Made by a program: the position numbers and the translations under genes. DNA of 64,000 bases from positions 22,877,958 to 22,941,957 of the forward strand of contig OX465107.1 of NCBI GenBank assembly GCA_949987565.1. The letters are read 5' to 3'. The notes under the pieces are model-generated. The model was not told the DNA's origin and did not search any database. It worked only from the letters and a program-made list of their open reading frames with translations. Source of the DNA: Luidia sarsii. Taxonomy: Eukaryota; Echinodermata; Asteroidea; Paxillosida; Luidiidae. Shown here piece after piece: positions 56,401-64,000 of this stretch. Position 1 is the stretch's first letter. Every line of letters begins with the position of its first letter.

Positions 56401-57481
56401 GACTCCGATCAGGCCCTGGGCGGTGGCCCGGCCCTTCAGCTTGGTGGCCTTGCTCCAGCCCTCCTTCTGCGCCTGCTCCAGCAGCCAGGCCTCCGCCTAG
56501 ATCACAGTGGACAGAGAGAGGTCGAGATAGATCAGCGCTCTATTTCAGCAAACTCGTCTGGTCCCTGTAGTACGGTATAGCGCCTTGCTGCGAAGACGTA
56601 CAGGGGACCACACTGCCAGTTGCGGCGCTGCCGTTTGGATCTTGCGACCAAACCGGGAGGTTTTCGCCCATTTTGTTTGGGAAATCGACACATTTTCGCC
56701 ACATGGACAGTTGCACGCAGGTGCGTGGTATGTAAACCACATTTGCTAGAAATCTTGGGCCAAATGAAGCAGTATTTTATGAGTTATGCTGAACCTGCTG
56801 ATCCCTATGCCACAGCACTTGTGAACGTTACACAGAAGCCTATGGGAAAAAAGCCTAGTTATCTGTGGAGTTCCGGTCGGGAGAGCAGCGGACGACGTAG
56901 AACCCCACAGTTCTGGGGGTAGGAGGGGGGGGGGGGCGACACTCACTTGATTCAGGTCATTGCCGAATTTGTCTAGGGCCTTGCGGCAGTTGGCAAAGCT
57001 GAAGCCCGTCTTCTTCCGCAGCTGCTGAAGATTCTTCTTGGAGCTGGAGAGAACGGCCTCAGTGCTGGACAGGTACCGACGCACCACTGATATACCTACT
57101 GTGGCCACCAAAAAAGCAGTAATTTGGGATCTGTGATTCGCAATAAATCCGATGGTGGGACGGTTTCACGGGTGTTTTGGGGGTAAATCTGGGGATTTCA
57201 GGAGGGGGGTATTTTTCAAAGATCACATTTCCACATTGCATATCCACGATCCTTGAACCCTAAATTCACCCGTCCTTAAAAATTTCGAAATTCGATATAA
57301 AAAAGGGTGACTTGTCGGGTCCAAGTTACTCGGCTAGTAAATCAGTACGACCATGGAGGTACGACGAAGCCCCCCCCCCCCTCCGACCCGGGAAAGAAAA
57401 CAAAATCGAAGCACACATCACCAATCCACGCACTAACCAATGTAGCAAACATCATCATCTTCCCTTACCTGATCTAAACAT
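53453..57481 (-). CDS. TSFM: Mitochondrial elongation factor Ts, complete, 6 exons
   Basis: Coding exons in transcript order (minus strand): 57481-57469, 57098-56947, 56496-56242, 55316-55166, 54405-54208, 53667-53453. All are GT-AG, phases join, total 984 bases, i.e. 327 residues, close to the vertebrate protein. The product is the guanine nucleotide exchange factor that recycles mitochondrial EF-Tu. The first exon codes only MFRS plus one base; joined to [12 protein letters not shown] it gives an arginine-rich, acid-free mitochondrial presequence. Residues about 30-66 are the UBA-like N-terminal module ([20 protein letters not shown]). [11 protein letters not shown] at about 98-108 is the conserved EF-Tu contact motif. 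[10 protein letters not shown] and CQHVVGMSP are core-domain landmarks and [11 protein letters not shown]...[10 protein letters not shown] is the characteristic C-terminus. The acidic insert before EAETEML is longer and poorly conserved. Confidence 0.93.
54722..54958. repeat. GAGGATGAGGAGAATGAG minisatellite in TSFM intron
   Basis: Hexamer-based units GAGGAT, GAGAAT and GAGGAG repeat over about 235 bases. Frames on both strands stay open (methionine/arginine- and histidine/proline/serine-rich) because the period is a multiple of three. It lies between coding exons 4 and 5 of TSFM. Confidence 0.93.
55599..56095. mobile_element. MITE family 1, long form
   Basis: TGTGACCCGGCACAGC begins it and ATGCCAGGTCACA ends it, with TA on both sides. 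The extra internal segment (TAGTACAAGGGGACTTCGCT and onward) is shared with 1178-1627. It lies between coding exons 3 and 4 of TSFM. Confidence 0.88.
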
Positions 57482-57960
57482 TGCTGTCTGCGTTTAGTTT
57501 TAGACTTTCAAAGACTCTGGAGAGGTGACAAGATGGGATACGATGATAAGAAAGATGCTTTACATTTACTGCACGTACTCTGAACTGTACACATGCGCCA
57601 TCAGTGCCCCTGAGAATATTCGCACAGGTTATTACGTTCTGACGTCTGGGTACACTGCAAGCCTAGCATGATGACGCCCTCAACGTCCAACTGAACTTTT
57701 TTTAAGCTTTTCCGTCGCCCGCGGACCGCTATGGCGGACTCAGATGTCCGCCGGGCTCAGATGTCCGGGCTACACACGCACACGGACACGTAAGCACGTA
57801 CTACTAGTACTACTACTGCTAGTAGCGGTATCAACAGTCCGGCGGGCAAAAGTGACCGGCTGACGAATGTGTTTTTATGACCAATTGAGGGCGCTATAAA
57901 AACAATTTTTCCTTTGCATCGTGGTTTTAATATTATGGTATCAAAAATGGCGCAAGCATT

Positions 57961-58212
57961 TGTGACCCGGCACAACGACATGAGAAATATCACACCAAAA
58001 CACCTTTTGAGTAAACAACGCCTGAAGTTGAAGTATCTTCACAATTCGATTACAAATAAAAAATTTTTTTTTTGTATTTTGGGAAATGTTAAATATTAGA
58101 GGATATTATATTTTGATATCAGTTGAAAGCTAACGGTATACTCTTTCACATCATTAGAAAATCTCTAAATCTCAAAAGTGGGGTTATTCCTCATATGCTG
58201 TGCCGGGTCACA
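57961..58212. mobile_element. MITE family 1, short form, reversed
   Basis: TGTGACCCGGCACAAC begins it and TGTGCCGGGTCACA ends it. The internal sequence runs in the opposite orientation to the copies at 16388 and 24239. It lies about 480 bases upstream of the TSFM start codon, in the possible promoter flank. Confidence 0.87.
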
Positions 58213-58475
58213 TTTTGACAAAACAAATCAAGCAAAACAACTTGTAGAATTTATTACTTCATTAAGGCCTTTATGTTCCACTGTAAGTGTAATCTCTTCT
58301 ATGCAGTGTACGGTTTTGGAAAGCAGTCCCATATGGGCGTTGCGGGTGGATAACGTTGACGACTCCAACGTACTGTATTTCTTGTGAAAAAAAAGCATAG
58401 ATCTAGGAATGCACTTACATTACTTATTCAAATTGTGGGATATAAGGACAAGTAAGCTTATGCAAATAAATAAAG

Positions 58476-58654
58476 CAGTGGCTGTTGTTACGGCAGTCGT
58501 CCGTGTGGTTCCCTGACTTCACATTATTTGTCAGGATGTTTAGCTCTTGGAACCAGACTATCAGCTAAAAGACTGGTTCAACCAGCCTGCAATGCTGACG
58601 AAATACAATCAAGTGAGGGAACCACACGGACGACTGCCGTAACAACAGCCACTG
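58476..58654. mobile_element. Short element with 39-bp perfect inverted repeats
   Basis: The left arm begins CAGTGGCTGTTGTTACGGCA and ends GTGGTTCCCT; the right arm is its exact complement over 39 bases, and the unit is only 179 bases long. A related half-arm with TACGGCTGCCGTAACAATAG occurs near 60512-60540. Confidence 0.88.
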
Positions 58655-58913
58655 CGAATAACGCAAAGTTCCGTTAAGTGGCAGTAATATGCCTAAGGTA
58701 GATAGAAATGAAAAAAAAAACACCACATTAACACACTATTAATCTTGTTTGTGATGCCTCATCCAGGAAGTTTTATTTTCACATAATTATTGCCCAATAC
58801 CATGTGGGCATCCATACCATTGAACAAAATTGATACCAAATTGAACAGGTTTATACACAGGTATAACACTATACAATAGCATAATCAAGTAAGTCTAGAG
58901 ATAAATAGATAAT

Positions 58914-58985
58914 GTGACCCGGCACAGCGACATGAGGAATATCCCACCAAATCACTTTTCGAGTAAACAAAAAAATTAGCAGTTG
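58914..58985. mobile_element. MITE family 1, one end only
   Basis: It reads TGTGACCCGGCACAGC then ACATGAGGAATATCCCACCA and continues to the TTTACTC-type block, then stops abruptly. The other terminus is missing. Confidence 0.75.
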
Positions 58986-61459
58986 CTTCGTAGCTCCAGT
59001 TTTCTTTATTCTTGGTACCATAACAAACCCCAACATACGTAGAAAAAAATATACATGTATCACGCAACTTGAGGTAGTCCGTTCTGGGTAAAAACTATGG
59101 AGGCTCCTAAAGGGCGTCTCGCTTATATATATATATATTTTAAATTATTTAAAGGCATAAAGTAACATGGCCTAATAGGCTTTTATAAAAAAAATGAAAA
59201 TAAATAAAAGGGCAGCTAGAAAAAGTACCAAGAAAGAGGAAATGTGTCTCTTGAGTGACATTGGTAAAGGTCATAACTGAAGAAGCAGTGAGAAAGGAGA
59301 TTGTGGAGTTTTTTTTAAACGTCACAGAAGATGACATCAACCAGATGAAAAATACAACCCCACCAAAAGGGCAAAGAAGACATAATCTCTGTGCTTCCAT
59401 GACTAAATCACAATTAGCTTGGACCAAGCCGAACAATCACATCCTGCCTCGATGTATCTTCTGATGTTGAAATTAACAAGGATGAGAAATGCTGCGTGCG
59501 TCACTCATAGATACCGCCCTACCGTATTTCATCTCTACGGTTTGCTTGAAGATCAAAAAAAAAAAAAAAAAGAGTTTCAGTTAAATGAACTTCTTTTCAC
59601 ATTTTAAGAAAATTATTCTCAATTTTAATTATTCATTATGGTGATTAAATTTATTTCCTTATTATTATGAGGACAGTTTTGATGATTTGGAAAAGGATGG
59701 GAATGAGAGGGTAGCATGAACGGAAAGGAGTTGATAGGTGATAACAGAAAGTCAATCCAACTTCCCCATCTCAAAGTGGCTCAGGGCAATGGGACAAAAT
59801 TAATGCAAACCAATAAGTTTTAAGCATAAATTATGAATGTTTTGAGGAAAGTGTTAGAAGCAGTGTCGTAAAAAAATAACCCGGAAGATGAAAAAAAAAT
59901 ACAGGGAAGAATTTTACAGTGCCACACAGCATTTTGAGCTATTTGAAAATAATATTTTGCGTTTGGCTGCACTGGAACACCTTACTAAACACCACCGTCG
60001 AAAATAGGTGACGATGCTTACTGCGCGGTGCGCCGTGGACATCAACAAAACCGGGTAATCTTACGGAAGTGACAGTCTTGATCAACATTCTCTATGATTA
60101 TTCTAATAGTCTGTGGTGTGGACAAAGTGACTGAGAGCTCTTTTAGTATGATATTTCGTTCACATTGGTCAGCTTGAAGAAAAAGCCTTAAATCGTCGAA
60201 AACCGGTAACTGCAGGATACTGTACAGTGCATTGCTGACGACCCGTTTTTTTGCCGATCTCACCGTGCGAGAGCTTCTTGTATACATGATTGTAAAAAAC
60301 ACATTTTTCCATTCCGATAATGACAGGGATATTGCTTCAAGACAAGCAAAATATGTGCCTACAGCCAGAGAATTTGCCATGTTTCTTATGGTAGGCCTAC
60401 TGAGCTTGAGGCGGCGCTGCCTATGCATGTGGGGTTTATACCCCATGCAACAAAATCTTTGTCCTCGCCCTTGCGCAGTTGCAGTGCCGTAACTATAAAA
60501 ATGGAAGTTGCGTTACGGCTGCCGTAACAATAGCCACAGGGAAAGAAGGCGACATTACTGGGACCAAGTAACCCGGACTATAGGGATTGAGGTCTCAGAA
60601 ATGATGTACTTTACTGACTTTATCGAGTGCCTAATTCTTTGCTTTGCGACGAAGCACCCTAGCTCTTCTCGGTCTCCATCGCACCAGAATTATACCTCCC
60701 GCGTCTGATGAAACTTGAAAGTAACCACCTTCGAAAATTCGAAATTGTCTCGCGATGCTCTCTGTACAGGCCTGTGGGCGCCGCCATGCCAGTTGTAGCA
60801 CAGGCTGCTTGGCCGGACATCTCAGTCGAGTCGAAAACATGCACTGAATTCCATTGCTGTGCGCATGCATGGGATGACGTCATATTACCATATTTGGTAA
60901 TCCAGACAGTTGAGTCCGGCGAACATCTGAGTCCGCCACACCGGTATACAATGTACATGCATACTGACTACTAGGATCATTTCGAGTCCTTAAGAAAAAA
61001 CAATATTAGGCCTAAACCAAAGCTGGAAGAAATGCAAGGCTTAGTTACCCCCATATGATATTTTAAATTTCGAGAAAAAAAATCATATTATCTTAAAACA
61101 GAGACAGGAACAAGATAGGCCAGAAATTCCCGTGTAATGAAAATAGATTTCCCCAACCTTTAGGATATCTAGAATGCAGTACTACCATCTAAGTCGCTTC
61201 TAGGAATTTTACATCTTGAAATTTACCTTCGATCCTGACACAAATTTTATGTAAGGCCCTTTTTAGACAGGTCTTGCTCGTATCGAAACGTGAGTTGCCC
61301 TCTGCAAACACGCTTCAACTTGAATCTAGCACAACATGGACTTGTCTACTTCCAGAAAATGCATCAAAGGGAGTTCAGCAAATCACGAATCAAATGAACA
61401 CAGCACAAACACTCCCAATAGAATCGCAATTGAGTGTGAAGTTAATTGGAAACCTACAG
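58986..61459. other. Intergenic stretch, unrecognised open frames
   Basis: A minus-strand frame at 60042-60446 is open for 134 codons (containing VFDDLRLFLQADQCERNIIL) and a plus-strand frame at 59255-59464 for 69 codons (containing EEAVRKEIVEFFLNVTEDDI). Neither shows a family I recognise or convincing splice context. They may be remains of transposon genes. Confidence 0.35.
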
Positions 61460-64000
61460 CTAATACTCCTGTACGAATTTCTCCGTGACAATCTCAGAAT
61501 AGGTCGTGCGTCCCTTTTTAAAGAAAGAAGGTAGTACCACCGTAATGCCCTGGTATTTAGAAGAGCCGTCCAACGCACGAAGAGCATCTATCATCACAGG
61601 GATTATCACAGCAAGCGTAGTAGCACTGTACATGAAGAAGGGCACGTGGAAAGTTCCCGTCACGTTATAAAGCCAACCTGAGTGAAAAAAATGTACAAAA
61701 TGGTGTCACGTTTTCACAAGCCTGGAGCGAAATAATGACCCTGCTTCAATCCAAAACATGTCAAAAAGAAAGCTAATTATTGTGAATAAGACTTAAGGCT
61801 TTGCATGGTGGGTGAATCAATATAGGAAGGTTTGCGTCGACACCATGTATCAGGTCTCTTAAAGGAAGAGGTTTGGTTCTGAAAAGAACCGGAGTGGTAA
61901 CTCGACGTTTCGACCAGTATGCTCTGGCCGTCATCGAGTTACCACTCAGGTTCTTTTCAGAACCAAACCTCTTCCTTTAAGAGACCTGATACATGGTGTC
62001 ACCGCAAACCTTCCTATAAAGCTTATTGTGGTTTAAAAAAGAGAGAAATGTTTTAGCTAGATGATTATGCATCATTATTTTTGGTAATAGATACACTTCG
62101 GCAAGATCCATAGGCGTTGTATATTTGTGTGCTATGCATTTGAGATCGGCTAAAAAAAAAATCTGCTTTTATGATTACGGTTGAAAGTGCTGGTAATTGA
62201 TAACACTATACCAACCCGACACGGTATCGGCCACGGCAGACGAAGCACCGCATAGGAAGGTTTGCCAGCTCAAAATAAAGATGAAGTGTTCATCGCTGAA
62301 AGGGAGAGATCTTGTCATCACAAGATTGATCTCGAAGAGACTGTCTATCCCCGCACCTATCACAAACATATTCAGCATCTGACCCTGGAAGGTCGTCACG
62401 AAGTGAGCCAAGGCCAAGCACACCGCAGTGATACACGCAGCCACTATGGCCATGGCGTGGCCAGATAGGACCCGCCTGTGTAGGCAGAGCGAAGAGCAGC
62501 CCAGTCCGGCCAGGTTGCCCAGTCCGAAAGCCGTGGTCAAGAAGGACGCCTCGAGAGCGCTCAGCCCCACCGAGAGACCGTTAGCCACCATGTAGACAAT
62601 GACGCCACCGTAGCTTATGCTGTACAGCATCCTCGTTATGGCGAGTGTCATGAACTGCACGCTTGAAAACACGTCCAGTCCCAGGACGGACGAAAGTGAA
62701 GTCCACAACTTGCGAGTCCATGTCATGACCGATGACTGGTCTCGCTGCGAGTCTTCGCCGTCGCTCTCGTCCATCGTGGGACGGTTTGTCTCTGCTATGG
62801 TCGCCTGCAATCCTTTCGGCTTCTTCGTCAGCATACCGGCAGGCACCATGTTGAAACCCACTCCCCCTAGAAGGAGCATCGCTCCTCGCCAGCCGTAGGT
62901 ATCCATGAGGACCTGGGTCACCGGGCCGTAAACCATAATACCAAGCGGACCTGCCGCTAGCACGAAACACGCCACCATTGCGTACTTCTCGTGGAAGTAG
63001 AAGGCCAGCTCTGCATTGGTGACTTGGACTGCGCATGCCGCTCCAACCCCTGTGGAATACAAAGCGAATTGGAATCTCGATGAATATAGTGATCTCTTTC
63101 GGGTCGTCATTCGTTATGCGCATGACAAGCGAAGTGCGTGGACAAGAATTTTTAGAATTTGGCGATTTTTTGCGACGCGATTTATTGGACTGTGCGGACA
63201 CTATCCCCCCCCCCCCCAAAAAAAACCCGTTTTTTGAATCGCGATTCAAATAGTGAATATATCCGTTCATTATTAACACAATCGCCTGCAGCTCTGTGCC
63301 CCAAAACCAATTGATAACTTTCCCTTTGACCCCTCTTGTGAGTCCGCTGGATTTTTGCAAACGACTATTACCGGTACCTAAGCACTCAGCGCTGTGAACC
63401 CAGAGCAAATAAGCATATCCGTATAGTGCACAGTAACTGTTGCTTCGCGTGTATGCATACTATGCAGTTAACAGCTGCAGATGTATCACGACTATATCTG
63501 TCTCTCATTGACGTCAAATGCCCGAAGTAAACCCAAGAGTTGATTTCGGAAATCGGATTGACTCGGCCGGTTGAAATAAAATCCCCCTTTTTTCTCCCGC
63601 TGTAAATTTTGGCCCAAATTCATTCTGTTTGGGTTTGACGATGACCAATCTATATAAGCCTATAAACACCTAAATGTCAAATCAAAATACCTAAATGACA
63701 AATTATTTAAAATCGCTGAAGTTCTTCTTTATCTAAAGAATTGGACTGAAGCTTTTTCTCCAAAGGTATAAAGTTAAATCCTGCCATGATTCTTAACGGG
63801 AACGTCACGCGTGTGTCAGGCTAGATTAGTTAACGATCGACTTTTCTGCTTTCTCGTGTCTGACATTGCAAACCATATGGAATGTTGGCAAAATCAACGG
63901 CAAATATTTACACCCAGCAGGCAAGTCCAACACCCATTATCATTACATACTCACCTGAAATTACGACAAGACCTATAGCCAGAATGGTGACGTCATATGT
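61460..64000 (-). CDS. Second SLC16 transporter-like gene, 5' part beyond window
   Basis: Coding exons visible, in transcript order (minus strand): 64000-63955 (cut by the window edge), 63049-62216, 61677-61460. Splice phases are the same (phase 1) as in the gene at 43995. The last exon codes GWLYNVTGTFHVPFFMYSAT and onward to VQEY-stop; the middle exon codes ELAFYFHEKYAMVACFVLAA, YGPVTQVLMDTYGWRGAMLL and the charged central loop; the cut exon codes TYDVTILAIGLVVIS. One donor (TCGG/GTTGGT at 62216) is weak but its position is fixed by the paralogue. It is a tandem duplicate transporter in the same orientation, separated from the first by TSFM. Substrate unknown. One 141-base segment is identical to the first copy. 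Confidence 0.9.
61820..62018. mobile_element. R6 foldback element, complete, in SLC16 intron
   Basis: The arms GGTTTGCGTCGACACCATGT, CAGGTCTCTTAAAGGAAGAG and GGTAACTCGACGTTTCGACC are followed by inverted complements ending GGTGTCACCGCAAACCTTCC. It lies between the last two coding exons of the second SLC16 gene. Confidence 0.88.

Overview
The window is animal nuclear DNA: intron-rich genes with GC-rich exons, AT-rich introns, and a very high load of short inverted-repeat transposons and minisatellites. The gene content and repeat style suggest a marine invertebrate deuterostome, most likely an echinoderm such as a sea star. That placement is inference, because no rRNA or mitochondrial marker is present.

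Layout. (1) Bases 1 to about 12,000 hold no gene I can recognise, only dispersed repeats, a 21-bp minisatellite and an inverted-repeat element with a telomere-like core. (2) 12,010-32,215 (+) is a complete gene for a secreted ZP-domain protein: TATA promoter, non-coding exon 1 and 13 coding exons whose phases all join to a 766-residue protein. (3) 36,131-40,678 (+) is a second, tandem copy of the 5' half of that gene (promoter, non-coding exon, four coding exons). The ZP half is missing. (4) 43,995-46,783 (-) is a complete four-exon SLC16 (monocarboxylate transporter family) gene of 463 residues. (5) 47,200-50,700 is a graveyard of a LINE, a THAP-type inverted-repeat element and a piggyBac-like fragment. 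(6) 53,453-57,481 (-) is a complete six-exon mitochondrial elongation factor Ts gene (TSFM, 327 residues). (7) 61,460-64,000 (-) is a second SLC16 gene whose 5' part lies beyond the window.

The genes do not form a pathway: an extracellular matrix or coat-type protein, plasma-membrane transporters and a mitochondrial translation factor are simply neighbours. What unites the region is recurrent local duplication with patchy sequence homogenisation. The two ZP copies are nearly identical in the promoter/exon 1 block and in exon 5 but clearly diverged in exons 2-4. The two SLC16 copies share a 141-bp tract without a single difference inside otherwise diverged exons. Both patterns look like gene conversion.

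Mobile DNA is tightly interwoven with the genes. At least four MITE families occur, often nested inside each other. One TTAA-flanked MITE ends one base before exon 6 of the ZP gene, so it supplies the sequence upstream of that splice acceptor. An ~880-bp pyrimidine tract runs straight into the acceptor of the last ZP exon. I found no clearly undescribed system. The strongest leads are the mosaic paralogues and the MITE-embedded splice site. All repeat identities and exon joins were read by eye.
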